Origin: Pseudomonas arsenicoxydans
GTDB taxonomy: Bacteria; Pseudomonadota; Gammaproteobacteria; Pseudomonadales; Pseudomonadaceae
Reading direction: 5' to 3'
DNA: 64,000 nt
Assembly (NCBI RefSeq): GCF_900103875.1
Contig: NZ_LT629705.1
Location: forward strand, 5,279,001-5,343,000
Positions 25,479 to 39,716 of this stretch are shown in pieces. A program made the translations under genes and the position numbers. Position 1 is the first letter of the stretch. Every line of letters starts with the position of its first letter. The notes under the pieces were generated by a model. It was not told the origin of the DNA and ran no database searches. It saw only the letters and a list, made by a program, of their open reading frames with translations.

Positions 25479-25544
25479 TCCAGATCTGCTTCTTTAATAG
25501 AAAAAGACACTGGCTTCATTCTTTACGTTGACCGAAAGCGATAA

Positions 25545-27335
<1,791 letters not shown>

Positions 27336-27337
27336 GC

Positions 27338-27835
27338 ATGAATAGCACGCTTATCCAGACAGACCGTTTCACCTTGAGTGAAACCGAGCGCTCGGCCATC
27401 GAGCACGAGCTGCATCACTACGAAGACCCGCGCGCGGCGTCGATCGAAGCCCTGAAGATCGTCCAGAAGGAACGTGGCTGGGTGCCTGACGGCGCGCTCT
27501 ACGCCATCGGCGAGATCCTCGGCATTCCGGCCAGCGACGTTGAAGGGGTGGCGACGTTCTATAGCCAGATCTTCCGTCAGCCAGTCGGTCGCCACATCAT
27601 TCGCGTCTGCGACAGCATGGTCTGCTACATCGGCGGCCACGAGTCGGTTGTCAGCGAAATCCAGAGCAATCTGGGCATCGGCCTGGGACAGACCACTGCC
27701 GACGGTCGTTTCACCCTGCTGCCGGTCTGCTGCCTCGGCAACTGTGACAAGGCGCCGGCGTTGATGATCGACGACGACACTTTCGGTGATGTGCAGCCTG
27801 CCGGCGTTGCCAAATTGCTCGAGGGCTACGTATGA
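27338..27835 (+). CDS. nuoE: NADH-quinone oxidoreductase subunit E
   Basis: 165-residue thioredoxin-fold subunit holding the [2Fe-2S] cluster N1a in the NADH dehydrogenase module. Ligand cysteines are in [10 protein letters not shown] (first pair) and [10 protein letters not shown] (second pair). Starts [13 protein letters not shown]; the stop overlaps the nuoF ATG by four bases. Confidence 0.96.
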   Translation: MNSTLIQTDRFTLSETERSAIEHELHHYEDPRAASIEALKIVQKERGWVPDGALYAIGEILGIPASDVEGVATFYSQIFRQPVGRHIIRVCDSMVCYIGGHESVVSEIQSNLGIGLGQTTADGRFTLLPVCCLGNCDKAPALMIDDDTFGDVQPAGVAKLLEGYV

Positions 27836-29187
27836 CCCTGACTTCCTTCGGTCCAGCTAACCGCATCAAGCGTTCGGCCGAGACCCACCCGCTCACCTGG
27901 CGTCTGCGTGATGACGGCGAAGCCGTCTGGCTCGACGAGTACCAGGCCAAGAACGGCTACGCCGCTGCGCGCAAAGCCTTCGCTGACATGGCTCAGGACG
28001 ACATCGTCCAGACCGTTAAGGATTCGGGCCTTAAAGGTCGCGGCGGCGCAGGCTTCCCCACTGGCGTTAAGTGGGGCCTGATGCCCAAAGACGAATCCAT
28101 CAACATCCGCTACCTGCTGTGCAACGCGGACGAGATGGAACCGAACACCTGGAAAGACCGCATGCTGATGGAGCAACTGCCCCATCTGCTGATCGAAGGC
28201 ATGCTGATCAGTGCTCGCGCGCTGAAAACCTACCGTGGCTACATCTTCCTGCGTGGCGAATACACCACCGCCGCCAAGCACTTGAACCGTGCCGTGGAAG
28301 AAGCCAAGGCCGCAGGGCTGTTGGGTAAAAACATTTTGGGCAGCGGCTTCGATTTCGAGCTGTTCGTCCACACCGGCGCCGGGCGTTACATCTGCGGTGA
28401 AGAAACCGCACTGATCAACTCCCTCGAAGGCCGCCGCGCCAATCCGCGTTCCAAGCCGCCCTTCCCTGCCGCCGTTGGCGTGTGGGGCAAGCCGACGTGT
28501 GTGAACAACGTTGAAACCCTGTGCAACGTGCCGGCGATCATTGCCGACGGCGTGGACTGGTACAAATCGTTGGCGCGCCCGGGCAGTGAAGACATGGGCA
28601 CCAAGCTCATGGGCTTCTCCGGCAAGGTCAAGAACCCGGGCCTGTGGGAATTGCCATTCGGCGTCACCGGTCGCGAGTTGTTCGAAGACTACGCCGGCGG
28701 CATGCGCGATGGTTACACGCTCAAGTGCTGGCAGCCAGGCGGCGCCGGTACCGGTTTCCTGTTGCCGGAACACCTCGACGCACAAATGTACGCCGGCGGC
28801 ATCGCCAAAGTGGGCACCCGTATGGGTACTGGCCTGGCCATGGCGGTGGACGACAGCGTCAACATGGTTTCCCTGCTGCGCAACATGGAAGAGTTCTTCT
28901 CCCGTGAATCCTGCGGCTTCTGCACCCCGTGCCGTGACGGTCTGCCGTGGAGCGTCAAGCTACTGCGTGCAATCGAGAACGGTGAAGGGCAAGCCGGCGA
29001 CATCGAGACCCTGCTGGGTCTGGTCGGTTTCCTCGGCCCGGGCAAGACCTTCTGTGCTCACGCACCGGGCGCCGTGGAGCCATTGGGCAGCGCAATCAAA
29101 TACTTCCGCCATGAGTTCGAAGCCGGCATCGCGCCCACCAGCGCCGTCGTCCCGCCTCTGGCAAGGCCGATCGTAGTCGGCGCGTAA
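27832..29187 (+). CDS. nuoF: NADH-quinone oxidoreductase subunit F
   Basis: NADH- and FMN-binding subunit, the entry point for electrons. 451 residues. NADH loop [15 protein letters not shown] near residue 65, FMN region [19 protein letters not shown], and the N3 [4Fe-4S] ligands [12 protein letters not shown] with a fourth Cys in KTFCAHAPG. Coupled to nuoE by an ATGA overlap. A 137-base gap with a hairpin follows before nuoG, unusual in this otherwise tight operon. Confidence 0.97.
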   Translation: MTLTSFGPANRIKRSAETHPLTWRLRDDGEAVWLDEYQAKNGYAAARKAFADMAQDDIVQTVKDSGLKGRGGAGFPTGVKWGLMPKDESINIRYLLCNADEMEPNTWKDRMLMEQLPHLLIEGMLISARALKTYRGYIFLRGEYTTAAKHLNRAVEEAKAAGLLGKNILGSGFDFELFVHTGAGRYICGEETALINSLEGRRANPRSKPPFPAAVGVWGKPTCVNNVETLCNVPAIIADGVDWYKSLARPGSEDMGTKLMGFSGKVKNPGLWELPFGVTGRELFEDYAGGMRDGYTLKCWQPGGAGTGFLLPEHLDAQMYAGGIAKVGTRMGTGLAMAVDDSVNMVSLLRNMEEFFSRESCGFCTPCRDGLPWSVKLLRAIENGEGQAGDIETLLGLVGFLGPGKTFCAHAPGAVEPLGSAIKYFRHEFEAGIAPTSAVVPPLARPIVVGA

Positions 29188-29196
29188 ACGCTTAAA

Positions 29197-29224
29197 AAAG
29201 CGAAGGGTCCGTGCCCTTCGCTTT
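29197..29224 (+). other. Hairpin between nuoF and nuoG
   Basis: AAAGCGAAGGG and CCCTTCGCTTT form an 11-bp perfect stem around TCCGTG, 9 bases past the nuoF stop. Only a broken T-run (CTTTGTCG) follows, so termination would be partial. It may set the nuoG-N to nuoA-F ratio or mark an RNase processing site. Confidence 0.6.
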
Positions 29225-29324
29225 GTCGTGTGATGACGCCGCAAGCGGCTGTTTTGACTCACGCGAACAACAAGATTCCATTAGCCACGCCCGCTGACAC
29301 CGGGCCAACGAAGAACTTTGAACC

Positions 29325-32039
29325 ATGGCCACTATCCACGTAGACGGCAAAGAGCTCGAAGTCGATGGGGCAGACAACCTGTTACAGGCATGTCTGTCGC
29401 TAGGCCTCGATATCCCTTATTTCTGCTGGCACCCAGCCCTTGGCAGCGTTGGCGCTTGCCGCCAGTGCGCGGTCAAGCAGTACACCGACGAGAACGACAA
29501 GCGTGGTCGGATCGTCATGTCCTGCATGACCCCCGCCACCGACGGCAGCTGGATCTCCATCGACGACGAAGAAGCGAAAGTGTTTCGCGCCAGCGTCGTT
29601 GAATGGCTGATGACCAACCACCCTCACGACTGCCCGGTCTGTGAAGAAGGCGGTCACTGCCACCTGCAAGACATGACCGTGATGACCGGCCACAACGAGC
29701 GCCGTTATCGCTTCACCAAGCGCACCCACCAGAACCAGCAACTGGGCCCGTTCATTTCCCACGAAATGAACCGCTGCATCGCTTGCTACCGCTGCGTGCG
29801 CTTCTATAAGGACTACGCCGGCGGCACCGACCTCGGTGTATTCGGCGCCCACGACAACGTGTACTTCGGTCGCGTTGAAGACGGCACCCTGGAAAGCGAG
29901 TTCTCCGGCAACCTCACCGAGGTCTGCCCGACCGGTGTGTTCACCGACAAGACTCACTCCGAGCGCTACAACCGCAAGTGGGACATGCAGTTCTCGCCGA
30001 GCATCTGCCATGGCTGCTCCAGCGGTTGCAACATCTCCCCGGGCGAACGCTACGGTGAACTGCGTCGTATCGAAAACCGCTTCAACGGTTCGGTCAACCA
30101 GTACTTCCTGTGCGACCGTGGCCGTTTCGGCTATGGCTACGTCAACCGCGAGGATCGCCCGCGTCAGCCATTGCTGGCCAACGGTGCCAAGCTGACCCTG
30201 GACGAAGCGCTGGATAAAGCCGCTGACCTGCTGCGCGGTCGCAACATCGTCGGTATCGGTTCGCCGCGTGCCAGCCTCGAAAGCAACCACGCGTTGCGCG
30301 AGCTGGTCGGCGCCGAGCACTTCTACTCCGGTATCGAAGCTGCAGAGCTGGACCGCATTCGTCTGGTCATGCAAGTTCTGAAAGACAGCCCGCTGCCGAT
30401 CCCGAACATGCGCGACATCGAAGACCACGACGCGATTTTCGTCCTCGGCGAAGACCTGACCCAGACCGCTGCGCGCATGGCCCTGTCCCTGCGTCAATCG
30501 GTCAAGGGCAAAGCCGAAGACATGGCCGACGCGATGCGCGTTCAGCCTTGGCTCGACGCCGCCGTTAAGAACATCGGTCAGCACGCGCTGAACCCGTTGT
30601 TCATCGCCAGCCTGGCTGAAACCAAGCTCGACGACGTCGCCGAAGAATGCGTTCACGCAGCACCGGACGACCTGGCCCGCATCGGTTTCGCCGTGGCTCA
30701 CGCCCTCGACGCCAGCGCACCGGCCGTCGAAGGCCTGGATGCTGAAGCCCTTGAATTGGCCAAGCGCATCGCCGACGCCCTGCTCGCTGCCAAGCGTCCA
30801 TTGATCATTGCCGGCACCTCGTTGGGTTCCAAGGCGCTGATCGAAGCCGCCGCGAACATCGCCAAAGCCTTGAAGCTGCGTGAGAAGAACGGTTCCATCA
30901 GCCTGATCGTGCCAGAGGCCAACAGCCTCGGCTTGGCCATGCTCGGTGGCGACTCGGTCGACGACGCCCTGCAAGCGGTGATCGATGGCCGTGCCGACGC
31001 CCTCGTCGTGCTGGAAAACGATCTGTACACCCGCACCGATAAAGCCAAGGTTGATGCCGCCCTGAACGCCGCGAAAGTGGTGATCGTTGCGGACCATCAG
31101 AAGACTGCCACCAGCGATCGCGCGCACCTGGTTCTGCCAGCCGCCAGCTTCGCTGAAGGCGACGGTACGCTGGTCAGCCAGGAAGGTCGCGCCCAGCGCT
31201 TCTTCCAGGTCTTCGATCCGAAGTACATGGACGCGAGCATCCTGGTTCACGAAGGCTGGCGCTGGCTGCATGCCCTGCGCGCGACCCTGTTGAACCAGCC
31301 GATCGACTGGACCCAACTGGACCACGTCACCGCTGCCGTCGCTTCGAGCACGCCGCAACTGGCGCGTATCGTCGATGCCGCACCGTCCGCCTCGTTCCGC
31401 ATCAAGGGCATGAAACTGGCCCGCGAACCGCTGCGTTACTCCGGCCGTACCGCCATGCGCGCTGACATCAACGTGCACGAACCGCGTACCCCGCAAGACA
31501 ACGACACCGCGTTCAACTTCTCGATGGAAGGCTACTCGGGCTCGGTCGAACCGCGTCAGCAAGTGCCATTCGCCTGGTCTCCGGGCTGGAACTCGCCGCA
31601 AGCCTGGAACAAGTTCCAGGACGAAGTCGGTGGTCACATCCGCGCTGGCGACCCGGGCACCCGCCTGATTGAAAGCACCGGTGATTCGCTGAACTGGTTC
31701 GCCGCTGTTCCACGTGCGTTCAATCCGGCACCGGGCACCTGGCAGGTCGTGCCGTTCTTCCACCTGTTCGGCAGCGAAGAGAACTCTTCCAAAGCCGCAC
31801 CGGTTCAGGAGCGCATCGAGGCCGCTTACGTGTCGCTGGCCAAGTCCGAAGCCGACCGCCTGGGTGTCAATGACGGCGCCATGCTCAGCTTGAGCGTCGC
31901 TGGCCAGACCTTGCGTCTGCCGCTGCGCATCAACGAAGAGCTGGGTGCTGGCCTGGTGGCATTGCCGGCCGGTTTCGCCGGCATTCCGCCCGCGATCTTT
32001 GGCAAAACCGTTGACGGTCTGCAGGAGGCAGCTCAATGA
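29325..32039 (+). CDS. nuoG: NADH-quinone oxidoreductase subunit G
   Basis: Largest peripheral subunit, 904 residues, carrying most of the iron-sulfur chain. N-terminal [2Fe-2S] ligands in [19 protein letters not shown] and CMTP; His-Cys3 and N4/N5 ligands in [19 protein letters not shown] and [13 protein letters not shown], then [14 protein letters not shown] [12 protein letters not shown]; the extra N7 cluster ligands CHGCSSGCN near residue 228. The rest is a molybdopterin-oxidoreductase-like fold without cofactor. The stop overlaps nuoH by four bases. Confidence 0.96.
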   Translation: MATIHVDGKELEVDGADNLLQACLSLGLDIPYFCWHPALGSVGACRQCAVKQYTDENDKRGRIVMSCMTPATDGSWISIDDEEAKVFRASVVEWLMTNHPHDCPVCEEGGHCHLQDMTVMTGHNERRYRFTKRTHQNQQLGPFISHEMNRCIACYRCVRFYKDYAGGTDLGVFGAHDNVYFGRVEDGTLESEFSGNLTEVCPTGVFTDKTHSERYNRKWDMQFSPSICHGCSSGCNISPGERYGELRRIENRFNGSVNQYFLCDRGRFGYGYVNREDRPRQPLLANGAKLTLDEALDKAADLLRGRNIVGIGSPRASLESNHALRELVGAEHFYSGIEAAELDRIRLVMQVLKDSPLPIPNMRDIEDHDAIFVLGEDLTQTAARMALSLRQSVKGKAEDMADAMRVQPWLDAAVKNIGQHALNPLFIASLAETKLDDVAEECVHAAPDDLARIGFAVAHALDASAPAVEGLDAEALELAKRIADALLAAKRPLIIAGTSLGSKALIEAAANIAKALKLREKNGSISLIVPEANSLGLAMLGGDSVDDALQAVIDGRADALVVLENDLYTRTDKAKVDAALNAAKVVIVADHQKTATSDRAHLVLPAASFAEGDGTLVSQEGRAQRFFQVFDPKYMDASILVHEGWRWLHALRATLLNQPIDWTQLDHVTAAVASSTPQLARIVDAAPSASFRIKGMKLAREPLRYSGRTAMRADINVHEPRTPQDNDTAFNFSMEGYSGSVEPRQQVPFAWSPGWNSPQAWNKFQDEVGGHIRAGDPGTRLIESTGDSLNWFAAVPRAFNPAPGTWQVVPFFHLFGSEENSSKAAPVQERIEAAYVSLAKSEADRLGVNDGAMLSLSVAGQTLRLPLRINEELGAGLVALPAGFAGIPPAIFGKTVDGLQEAAQ

Positions 32040-33043
32040 CTTGGTTCACTCCTGAAGTGATCGCCGTGATCATCTCGGTCATCCAGGCCATCGTGATTCT
32101 GCTCGCCGTGGTGGTCTGCGGCGCGCTGCTGAGCTGGGTCGAGCGTCGTCTGCTCGCCCTCTGGCAGGACCGTTACGGTCCGAACCGCGTCGGTCCGTTC
32201 GGCGCGTTCCAGATCGCGGCCGACATGATCAAGATGTTCTTCAAGGAAGACTGGACGCCGCCGTTCGCCGACAAGATGATCTTCACCCTGGCACCGGTCG
32301 TGGCCATGAGCGCCCTGCTGATTGCCTTCGCGATCATCCCGATCACCCCGACCTGGGGCGTGGCGGACCTGAACATCGGCATCCTGTTCTTCTTCGCCAT
32401 GGCCGGTCTGTCGGTCTACGCGGTGTTGTTCGCCGGCTGGTCGAGTAACAACAAGTTCGCCCTGCTGGGCAGCTTGCGGGCCTCGGCACAGACCGTGTCG
32501 TACGAAGTGTTCATGGGCCTGTCGCTGATGGGCATCGTGATCCAGGTCGGCTCGTTCAACATGCGCGACATCGTTGATTATCAAGCGCAGCACCTGTGGT
32601 TCATCATTCCGCAGATCTTCGGTTTCCTGACCTTCTTCATCGCTGGCGTCGCCGTGACTCACCGTCACCCGTTCGACCAGCCGGAAGCGGAACAGGAACT
32701 GGCCGATGGTTACCACATTGAATACGCCGGCATGAAATGGGGCATGTTCTTCGTCGGCGAGTACATCGGCATCGTGTTGATTTCGGCGCTGCTGGTGACC
32801 TTGTTCTTCGGTGGCTGGCACGGTCCGTTCGACATTCTGCCGCAGATTCCTTTCATCTGGTTCGCGCTCAAGACCGCGTTCTTCATCATGATCTTCATCC
32901 TGCTGCGCGCCTCGATTCCGCGCCCACGGTATGACCAAGTGATGGATTTCAGCTGGAAGTTCTGCCTGCCGCTGACCCTCGTCAACATGCTGGTGACCGC
33001 TGCGGTCGTGTTGCTCAACACGCCCGCCGTCGCGGCTCAGTGA
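32036..33043 (+). CDS. nuoH: NADH-quinone oxidoreductase subunit H
   Basis: 335-residue, about eight-helix membrane subunit at the junction of the two arms, forming much of the quinone chamber. Typical segments: [30 protein letters not shown] [20 protein letters not shown], and [20 protein letters not shown] with the acidic residues of the E-channel. Overlaps nuoG (ATGA). Confidence 0.97.
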   Translation: MTWFTPEVIAVIISVIQAIVILLAVVVCGALLSWVERRLLALWQDRYGPNRVGPFGAFQIAADMIKMFFKEDWTPPFADKMIFTLAPVVAMSALLIAFAIIPITPTWGVADLNIGILFFFAMAGLSVYAVLFAGWSSNNKFALLGSLRASAQTVSYEVFMGLSLMGIVIQVGSFNMRDIVDYQAQHLWFIIPQIFGFLTFFIAGVAVTHRHPFDQPEAEQELADGYHIEYAGMKWGMFFVGEYIGIVLISALLVTLFFGGWHGPFDILPQIPFIWFALKTAFFIMIFILLRASIPRPRYDQVMDFSWKFCLPLTLVNMLVTAAVVLLNTPAVAAQ

Positions 33044-33055
33044 GGATAGAGAATC

Positions 33056-33601
33056 ATGAAGTACATATTTGACATCGTGCATGGCTTCTTCACCCAGCTT
33101 CGCAGCCTGGTGATGATTTTCAGCCACGCCTTCCGCAAGCGCGACACGCTGCAGTATCCGGAAGAAGCCGTGTACCTGCCGCCGCGCTACCGTGGCCGTA
33201 TCGTCCTGACCCGCGACCCTGATGGCGAAGAGCGTTGTGTAGCCTGCAACCTGTGCGCCGTGGCGTGCCCGGTCGGTTGCATCTCGCTGCAGAAAGCCGA
33301 AACCGAAGACGGTCGCTGGTACCCGGACTTCTTCCGCATCAACTTCTCGCGCTGCATTTTCTGCGGCCTCTGCGAGGAAGCCTGCCCGACCACCGCGATC
33401 CAGCTGACACCGGATTTCGAGATGGCCGAGTTCAAACGTCAGGACCTGGTTTACGAGAAAGAAGATCTGCTGATCTCCGGCCCCGGCAAAAACCCTGATT
33501 ACAACTTCTATCGTGTTGCAGGTATGGCGATTGCCGGTAAGCCGAAAGGCGCCGCGCAAAATGAAGCCGAACCGATCAACGTGAAGAGCTTGCTGCCTTA
33601 A
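33056..33601 (+). CDS. nuoI: NADH-quinone oxidoreductase subunit I
   Basis: 181-residue ferredoxin-like subunit with two [4Fe-4S] clusters, N6a and N6b: [12 protein letters not shown] (about 60-71) and [12 protein letters not shown] (about 99-110). The amphipathic N-terminus ([12 protein letters not shown]) lies along the membrane. Twelve bases after nuoH, nine before nuoJ. Confidence 0.97.
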   Translation: MKYIFDIVHGFFTQLRSLVMIFSHAFRKRDTLQYPEEAVYLPPRYRGRIVLTRDPDGEERCVACNLCAVACPVGCISLQKAETEDGRWYPDFFRINFSRCIFCGLCEEACPTTAIQLTPDFEMAEFKRQDLVYEKEDLLISGPGKNPDYNFYRVAGMAIAGKPKGAAQNEAEPINVKSLLP

Positions 33602-33610
33602 GGAAGAAAG

Positions 33611-34114
33611 ATGGAATTCGCTTTCTATTTCGCATCGGGTATCGCTGTGGTTTCCACGCTTCGCGTGGTCACCCATACCAACCCTGTGCACGCCCTGCTC
33701 TACCTGATCATTTCGCTGATTGCCGTGGCGATGACGTTCTTCGCCCTCGGCGCACCGTTTGCCGGTGTGCTGGAAGTGATCGCCTACGCTGGCGCCATCA
33801 TGGTGCTGTTCGTGTTTGTGGTGATGATGCTGAACCTGGGGCCCGCCTCGGTTCAGCAAGAGCGTGTCTGGCTCAAGCCCGGCATCTGGCTCGGCCCGGT
33901 AATTCTCGGTGCCCTGCTGCTGGCCGAGTTGCTGTACGTGCTGTTCAGCCACCAGACCGGTCAGGCCATCGGCCACACCACCGTAGACGCGAAGGCCGTG
34001 GGCATCAGCCTGTTCGGTCCTTATCTGCTGGTGGTCGAACTCGCCTCGATGTTGCTGCTTGCGGCAGCCGTCACGGCGTTCCACTTGGGCCGCAACGAAG
34101 CCAAGGAGCAATGA
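33611..34114 (+). CDS. nuoJ: NADH-quinone oxidoreductase subunit J
   Basis: 167-residue membrane subunit with about five helices. The third helix [20 protein letters not shown] is the pi-bulge segment central to coupling. AAGGA-type ribosome site (GGAAGAAAG) precedes the ATG. The coding end runs into the nuoK ribosome site. Confidence 0.95.
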   Translation: MEFAFYFASGIAVVSTLRVVTHTNPVHALLYLIISLIAVAMTFFALGAPFAGVLEVIAYAGAIMVLFVFVVMMLNLGPASVQQERVWLKPGIWLGPVILGALLLAELLYVLFSHQTGQAIGHTTVDAKAVGISLFGPYLLVVELASMLLLAAAVTAFHLGRNEAKEQ

Positions 34115-34116
34115 CG

Positions 34117-34425
34117 ATGCCTGCTATCCCTATGGAGCATGGTCTGGCGGTCGCCGGCATCCTGTTCTGCCTCGGTCTGGTCGGCCTGATGGTCCGGCGC
34201 AACATTCTTTTCGTGCTGATGAGCCTGGAGGTCATGATGAATGCCTCCGCTTTGGCGTTCATCGTTGCCGGTAGCCGCTGGGCGCAGCCGGATGGACAGA
34301 TCATGTTCATCCTGGTGATCAGCCTGGCAGCCGCCGAGGCCAGTATTGGCCTGGCGATTCTGTTGCAGCTGTATCGCCGCTTCCACACTCTCGATATCGA
34401 CGCTGCCAGCGAGATGCGCGGATGA
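34117..34425 (+). CDS. nuoK: NADH-quinone oxidoreductase subunit K
   Basis: 102-residue, three-helix membrane subunit (MrpC-like) with the two conserved buried glutamates in LMSLEVMMN and [12 protein letters not shown]. Two ATGs are six bases apart. I prefer 34117 because AAGGAG (34103-34108) is then eight bases away instead of two, and the length matches the family. The stop overlaps nuoL by four bases. Confidence 0.93.
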   Translation: MPAIPMEHGLAVAGILFCLGLVGLMVRRNILFVLMSLEVMMNASALAFIVAGSRWAQPDGQIMFILVISLAAAEASIGLAILLQLYRRFHTLDIDAASEMRG

Positions 34426-36275
34426 ATCTTCTCTATCTGACTTTCGTATTCCCTCTCATAGGTTTTCTGCTGCTGTCGTTCTCACGCGGTCGCTTTTCGG
34501 AAAACCTGTCGGCGCTGATCGGCGTCGGTTCCATCGGCCTGTCTGCCATCGTCGCGGCCTACGTGATCTGGCAATTCAACGTCGCCCCGCCGGAAGGCGG
34601 CCACTACACCCAGGTGTTGTGGCAGTGGATGGCGGTGGAAGGCTTCACGCCTAACTTCGCGCTGTATCTGGACGGCCTGTCCGTGACCATGCTCGGTGTG
34701 GTTGTCGGCGTCGGCTTCCTGATCCACCTGTTCGCGTCCTGGTACATGCGCGGTGAAGCCGGTTACTCGCGCTTCTTCGCCTACACCAACCTGTTTATCG
34801 CCAGCATGCTGTTCCTGGTCCTGGGCGATAACCTGTTGTTCCTGTACTTCGGCTGGGAAGGCGTGGGCCTGTGCTCGTACCTGTTGATCGGTTTCTACTA
34901 CAGCAACCGCAACAACGGTAACGCGGCACTCAAAGCCTTTATCGTCACCCGTATCGGCGACGTGTTCATGGCCATCGGCCTGTTCATTCTGTTCCAACAG
35001 TTGGGCACGCTGAACATCCAGGAGCTGCTGGTCAAGGCACCTCAGCACTTCCAGTCCGGTGACTTCTGGATCGTTCTGGCAACCCTGATGCTGCTGGGTG
35101 GCGCTGTCGGTAAATCCGCGCAACTGCCACTGCAAACCTGGCTGGCGGATGCGATGGCCGGTCCTACCCCGGTTTCGGCACTGATCCACGCTGCAACCAT
35201 GGTGACCGCCGGTGTCTACCTGATCGCCCGTACCCACGGTCTGTTTGCGTTGGCGCCAGACATCCTGCACCTCGTCGGTGTGGTCGGTGGCGTGACCCTG
35301 GTGCTGGCCGGTTTTGCCGCGCTGGTGCAGACCGACATCAAACGTATCCTCGCCTATTCGACCATGAGCCAGATCGGCTACATGTTCCTGGCCCTGGGCG
35401 TTGGCGCATGGGATGGCGCGATTTTCCACCTGATGACCCACGCCTTCTTCAAGGCACTGTTGTTCCTTGCCTCCGGTGCGGTGATCGTTGCCTGCCACCA
35501 CGAGCAGAACATCTTCAAGATGGGCGGCCTGTGGAAGAAACTGCCGCTGGCCTACGCCAGCTTCATTGTCGGCGGCGCGGCATTGTCTGCCCTGCCTCTG
35601 GTGACCGCAGGCTTCTACTCCAAGGACGAAATCCTCTGGGAAGCGTTCGCCAGCGGCAACCACGGTCTGCTGTATGCAGGTCTGGTCGGCGCATTCATGA
35701 CCTCGCTGTACACCTTCCGCCTGATCTTCATCACGTTCCACGGTGAAGCGAAGACCGAAGCGCACGCCGGTCACGGCATCGCTCACTGGTTGCCACTGTC
35801 GGTGCTGATCGTGCTGTCGACCTTCGTCGGCGCCATGATCGTTCCACCGCTGCACGGCGTGCTGCCGGAAAGCGTTGGCCATGCCGGCGGCGAAGCCAAG
35901 CACAGTCTGGAAATCGCCTCGGGCGCCATCGCCCTGTCCGGTATCCTGCTGGCCGCGCTGCTGTTCCTCGGCAAGCGTCGTTTCGTCACTGCAATCGCCA
36001 ACAGCGGCATCGGCCGCTTCCTTTCGGCCTGGTGGTTCGCTGCCTGGGGCTTCGACTGGATCTACGACAAACTGTTCGTCAAGCCATACCTTGCGATCAG
36101 CCACGCACTGCGCAAAGACCCGCTCGACCAGACCATCGGTCTGATCCCGCGTATGGCCAAAGGCGGTCACACCGCCCTGAGCCGTACCGAAACCGGTCAA
36201 CTGCGTTGGTACGCGGCATCGATGGCAGCCGGCTCCGTGCTGGTCATCGGCGCCATCGTGCTGGTAGCGGTCTGA
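34422..36275 (+). CDS. nuoL: NADH-quinone oxidoreductase subunit L
   Basis: 617-residue Mrp-antiporter-like proton-pumping subunit at the distal end of the membrane arm, with the long lateral helix at its C-terminus. Segments: [23 protein letters not shown] [19 protein letters not shown] with the key Glu, [20 protein letters not shown], and [19 protein letters not shown]. Overlaps nuoK (ATGA). nuoM begins 40 bases later. Confidence 0.97.
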   Translation: MNLLYLTFVFPLIGFLLLSFSRGRFSENLSALIGVGSIGLSAIVAAYVIWQFNVAPPEGGHYTQVLWQWMAVEGFTPNFALYLDGLSVTMLGVVVGVGFLIHLFASWYMRGEAGYSRFFAYTNLFIASMLFLVLGDNLLFLYFGWEGVGLCSYLLIGFYYSNRNNGNAALKAFIVTRIGDVFMAIGLFILFQQLGTLNIQELLVKAPQHFQSGDFWIVLATLMLLGGAVGKSAQLPLQTWLADAMAGPTPVSALIHAATMVTAGVYLIARTHGLFALAPDILHLVGVVGGVTLVLAGFAALVQTDIKRILAYSTMSQIGYMFLALGVGAWDGAIFHLMTHAFFKALLFLASGAVIVACHHEQNIFKMGGLWKKLPLAYASFIVGGAALSALPLVTAGFYSKDEILWEAFASGNHGLLYAGLVGAFMTSLYTFRLIFITFHGEAKTEAHAGHGIAHWLPLSVLIVLSTFVGAMIVPPLHGVLPESVGHAGGEAKHSLEIASGAIALSGILLAALLFLGKRRFVTAIANSGIGRFLSAWWFAAWGFDWIYDKLFVKPYLAISHALRKDPLDQTIGLIPRMAKGGHTALSRTETGQLRWYAASMAAGSVLVIGAIVLVAV

Positions 36276-36315
36276 ATATGAACCTTGCGAACTTGCGAAA
36301 GGAATTGAGCCCGTC

Positions 36316-37848
36316 ATGATTCTGCCTTGGCTAATCCTGATCCCCTTCATCGGCGGCCTGCTGTGCTGGATGGGTGAGCGCTTCGGCGCTACCCTCCCCC
36401 GCTGGATTGCGCTGTTGACCATGACCCTGGAACTCGCGCTCGGCCTCTGGCTGTGGGCCCACGGTAATTATTCATTTGCTCCGGCGCCTGGCGCCGATCC
36501 GGTCTGGGCGCTTGAGTTCAAGCACATCTGGATCCAGCGCTTCGGCATCAGCGTGCACCTGGCCCTCGACGGCCTGTCGCTGCTGATGATCCTGCTGACC
36601 GGTCTGCTGGGTATCCTCTCGGTGCTCTGCTCGTGGAAAGAAATCCAGCGTCACGTTGGCTTCTTCCACTTGAACCTGATGTGGATCCTGGGCGGTGTCG
36701 TCGGCGTGTTCCTCGCCCTCGACCTGTTCATGTTCTTCTTCTTCTGGGAAATGATGCTGGTGCCGATGTACTTCCTCATCGCGCTCTGGGGTCACAGTTC
36801 TTCGGACGGCAAGAAAACCCGGATCTACGCGGCGACCAAGTTCTTCATCTTCACCCAGGCTTCCGGCCTGATCATGTTGGTGGCGATCCTGGGCCTGGTG
36901 CTGGTCAACTTCAACGCTACCGGTGTGATTACCTTCAATTACTCCGATCTGTTGAAAACCAAGATGTCGCTCACCACCGAGTACATCCTGATGCTCGGCT
37001 TCTTCATCGCGTTCGCGGTGAAGCTGCCAGTGGTGCCGTTCCACTCCTGGCTGCCTGACGCTCACGCCCAGGCACCAACCGCGGGTTCCGTCGACCTGGC
37101 GGGTATCTTGTTGAAGACCGCGGCTTACGGTCTGTTGCGTTTCGCCCTGCCGTTGTTCCCGAATGCCTCGGCCGAGTTCGCGCCGATCGCCATGACCCTG
37201 GGTCTGATCGGGATCTTCTACGGTGCTTTCCTGGCCTTCGCGCAAACCGACATCAAGCGTCTGATCGCCTACTCCTCGGTTTCCCACATGGGCTTCGTGC
37301 TGATCGGCATCTACTCCGGCAGCCAACTGGCGCTGCAGGGCGCAGTGATGCAGATGCTGGCTCACGGTCTGTCGGCGGCGGCACTCTTTATCCTCAGTGG
37401 TCAGCTGTACGAGCGCACTCACACCCGCGACATGCGTGAAATGGGTGGCCTGTGGTCGAAGATCGCTTACCTGCCTGCCATCAGCCTGTTCTTCGCGGCT
37501 GCGTCCCTGGGCTTGCCGGGTACCGGTAACTTCGTCGGTGAGTTCCTGATCCTGATCGGCACCTTCGCCGCTGCACCGTGGATCACCGCGATCGCGACGT
37601 CGGGCCTGGTGTTCGGTTCGGTCTACTCGCTGATCATGATCCACCGTGCCTACTTCGGCCCGTCCAAATCGGACGCGGTGCTGCATGGCATGGACGGTCG
37701 CGAACTGATCATGGTGGTCGGCCTGGCGGCGCTGCTGATTTACATCGGCGTGTACCCGCAGCCGTTCCTCGACACTTCTGCCGCGACGATGCATGGCGTG
37801 CAGCAGTGGCTTGGCTCCGCCTTCACTCAACTCGCTTCGGCCCGGTAA
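36316..37848 (+). CDS. nuoM: NADH-quinone oxidoreductase subunit M
   Basis: 510-residue antiporter-like proton channel subunit with about 14 helices. [20 protein letters not shown] has the essential Glu on helix 5; [20 protein letters not shown] and [17 protein letters not shown] are the usual later helices. nuoN starts seven bases after the stop. Confidence 0.97.
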   Translation: MILPWLILIPFIGGLLCWMGERFGATLPRWIALLTMTLELALGLWLWAHGNYSFAPAPGADPVWALEFKHIWIQRFGISVHLALDGLSLLMILLTGLLGILSVLCSWKEIQRHVGFFHLNLMWILGGVVGVFLALDLFMFFFFWEMMLVPMYFLIALWGHSSSDGKKTRIYAATKFFIFTQASGLIMLVAILGLVLVNFNATGVITFNYSDLLKTKMSLTTEYILMLGFFIAFAVKLPVVPFHSWLPDAHAQAPTAGSVDLAGILLKTAAYGLLRFALPLFPNASAEFAPIAMTLGLIGIFYGAFLAFAQTDIKRLIAYSSVSHMGFVLIGIYSGSQLALQGAVMQMLAHGLSAAALFILSGQLYERTHTRDMREMGGLWSKIAYLPAISLFFAAASLGLPGTGNFVGEFLILIGTFAAAPWITAIATSGLVFGSVYSLIMIHRAYFGPSKSDAVLHGMDGRELIMVVGLAALLIYIGVYPQPFLDTSAATMHGVQQWLGSAFTQLASAR

Positions 37849-37855
37849 GAGCGCT

Positions 37856-39319
37856 ATGGAATTCACGACTCAACACTTTATCGCGCTAGCGCCGTTGTTG
37901 ATCACCAGCGCCACGATCATCGTGGTGATGCTGGCAATCGCCTGGCGCCGCAACCACTCGCAGACCTTCCTGATTTCCGTGGCGGGTCTGAACCTGGCAT
38001 TGCTGTCGATCCTGCCAGCCTTGAAAGTCGCGCCTCTGGCCGTGACTCCTTTGCTGCAGATCGACACCTTCGCCTGCCTGTACATGGCGCTGATCCTGGT
38101 CGCCACCCTCGCCTGTGTCACCCTCGCTCACGCCTACCTCGGCGATGGCGGTTCGGGTTACCCGGGCAACCGTGAAGAACTTTACCTGCTGATCCTCATG
38201 TCCGCTGCTGGCGGCCTGGTACTGGTCAGCGCGCAACACCTGGCCGGTTTGTTCGTCGGTCTGGAGCTGCTCTCGGTACCGGTCTACGGTCTGGTGGCTT
38301 ACGCCTTCTTCAACAAGCGTTCGCTGGAAGCCGGTATCAAGTACATGGTGCTGTCGGCCGCAGGTTCCGCGTTCCTGTTGTTCGGTATGGCGCTGCTTTA
38401 TGCCGACTCCGGTAGCCTGAGCTTCGTTGGCATCGGCCAGGCCCTCGCGGCCACCGGCCTGCCAAGCTCGCTGGCGCAACTGGGCCTGGGCATGATGCTG
38501 ATCGGCCTGGCGTTCAAGCTGTCGCTGGTGCCGTTCCACCTCTGGACCCCGGACGTTTACGAAGGGGCTCCGGCGCCGGTGGCGGCGTTCCTGGCCACCG
38601 CCTCCAAAGTCGCGGTGTTCGCGGTGATGGTGCGTCTGTTCCAGATCTCCCCGGCGGCGAGCAGCGGTGTACTGAGCGACGTACTGACCATCATCGCCAT
38701 CGCGTCGATCCTGTTCGGTAACCTGCTGGCACTGACCCAAAGCAACCTCAAGCGTCTGCTGGGTTACTCGTCCATCGCCCACTTCGGTTACCTGCTGATC
38801 GCCCTGGTGGCGAGCAAAGGTCTGGCCGTTGAAGCCATCGGCGTGTACCTCGTCACCTACGTCATCACCAGCCTCGGCGCGTTCGGCGTGATCACGCTGA
38901 TGTCCTCGCCGTACAACGGCCGTGACGCCGATGCGCTGTACGAGTACCGCGGCCTGTTCTGGCGTCGTCCGTACCTGACCGCCGTACTGACCGTGATGAT
39001 GCTGTCCCTGGCCGGTATCCCGCTGACCGCGGGCTTCATCGGCAAGTTCTACATCATCGCCACCGGTGTCGAATCGCATCAATGGTGGCTGGTCGGCTCT
39101 CTGGTACTGGGCAGCGCCATCGGCGTCTTCTACTACCTGCGCGTCATGGTCACCCTGTACCTGATCGAGCCAAACCTGCGTCGCCACGATGCGCAACTGC
39201 ATTGGGAACAACGTGCAGGCGGCGTGATGCTGCTGGCCATCGCCGCACTGGCGTTCTTCCTGGGTCTGTATCCGCAGCCATTGCTGGTGCTGGTTCAGCA
39301 GGCAGGCCTGGCGGGTTGA
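37856..39319 (+). CDS. nuoN: NADH-quinone oxidoreductase subunit N
   Basis: 487-residue antiporter-like subunit, third of the three related pumps. Typical parts: [20 protein letters not shown] with the helix-5 Glu, [20 protein letters not shown], and [18 protein letters not shown] start at [13 protein letters not shown] (37856); a longer frame runs back into nuoM and looks spurious. Last gene of the operon; a terminator follows after 30 bases. Confidence 0.96.
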   Translation: MEFTTQHFIALAPLLITSATIIVVMLAIAWRRNHSQTFLISVAGLNLALLSILPALKVAPLAVTPLLQIDTFACLYMALILVATLACVTLAHAYLGDGGSGYPGNREELYLLILMSAAGGLVLVSAQHLAGLFVGLELLSVPVYGLVAYAFFNKRSLEAGIKYMVLSAAGSAFLLFGMALLYADSGSLSFVGIGQALAATGLPSSLAQLGLGMMLIGLAFKLSLVPFHLWTPDVYEGAPAPVAAFLATASKVAVFAVMVRLFQISPAASSGVLSDVLTIIAIASILFGNLLALTQSNLKRLLGYSSIAHFGYLLIALVASKGLAVEAIGVYLVTYVITSLGAFGVITLMSSPYNGRDADALYEYRGLFWRRPYLTAVLTVMMLSLAGIPLTAGFIGKFYIIATGVESHQWWLVGSLVLGSAIGVFYYLRVMVTLYLIEPNLRRHDAQLHWEQRAGGVMLLAIAALAFFLGLYPQPLLVLVQQAGLAG

Positions 39320-39348
39320 TCGTTTAGTCGATACTCGGTAGAAAACAC

Positions 39349-39376
39349 AAACGGCACCTTCGGGTGCCGTTTTTGC
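39349..39376 (+). terminator. Intrinsic terminator of the nuo operon
   Basis: AACGGCACC, loop TTCG, GGTGCCGTTTTTG: a stem of at least eight pairs with a T-run, 30 bases past nuoN. Confidence 0.92.
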
Positions 39377-39488
39377 GTTTGTAGGATTTGTTACTGTTGC
39401 CCTCCCCTCCTTCCGCAATCCACGAAAGCTCTCGCCGGATTATCCGCTTCGTCCTACGGTCAAAATTCGCCCATTGGGCTTATCTTGA

Positions 39489-39716
39489 ATGATCCGCAGG
39501 ATGGAAAAATCGAGGCGTGGGCGAACAATAAAACGAGAAGATCCGAGCGAAAAACGAATTGGAGCCATGAAGGGAAAACTTGCGCTTCCCGCTGACTTCG
39601 ATGCCCCTGGGTCAGACGATCTACTGGATGCCTTCGAAGGGTCGCTGCCACCACTTCCCTCATGCGCTTTGAAATACGAGAAGCACCAAATAGATAAACC
39701 AATACGAGATTGCGCC
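39489..39716 (+). pseudogene. Antitoxin remnant (C-terminal part of a Phd/YefM-like protein?)
   Basis: The frame running into the next gene encodes, around 39558-39650, SEKRIGAMKGKLALPADF then DAPGSDDLLDAFEG. This resembles the C-terminal tail of Phd/YefM-type antitoxins, in which RFGxxKGxxxxxxDFDAPL is common. The N-terminal DNA-binding part is missing and no toxin partner is present. The frame stays open into the XRE gene without a stop, so either a chance fusion or decay is possible. Recognition is by eye only. Confidence 0.4.

Noticed and set aside
29400..32036. Long minus-strand open frame (878 codons) opposite nuoG, and similar frames opposite nuoL, nuoM, nuoN, idh, purB and ftsK
   Set aside because: These are antisense by-products of high-GC codon use. 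They are rich in Gln, His, Arg and Val, lack recognisable domains and lie opposite genes with clear motifs.
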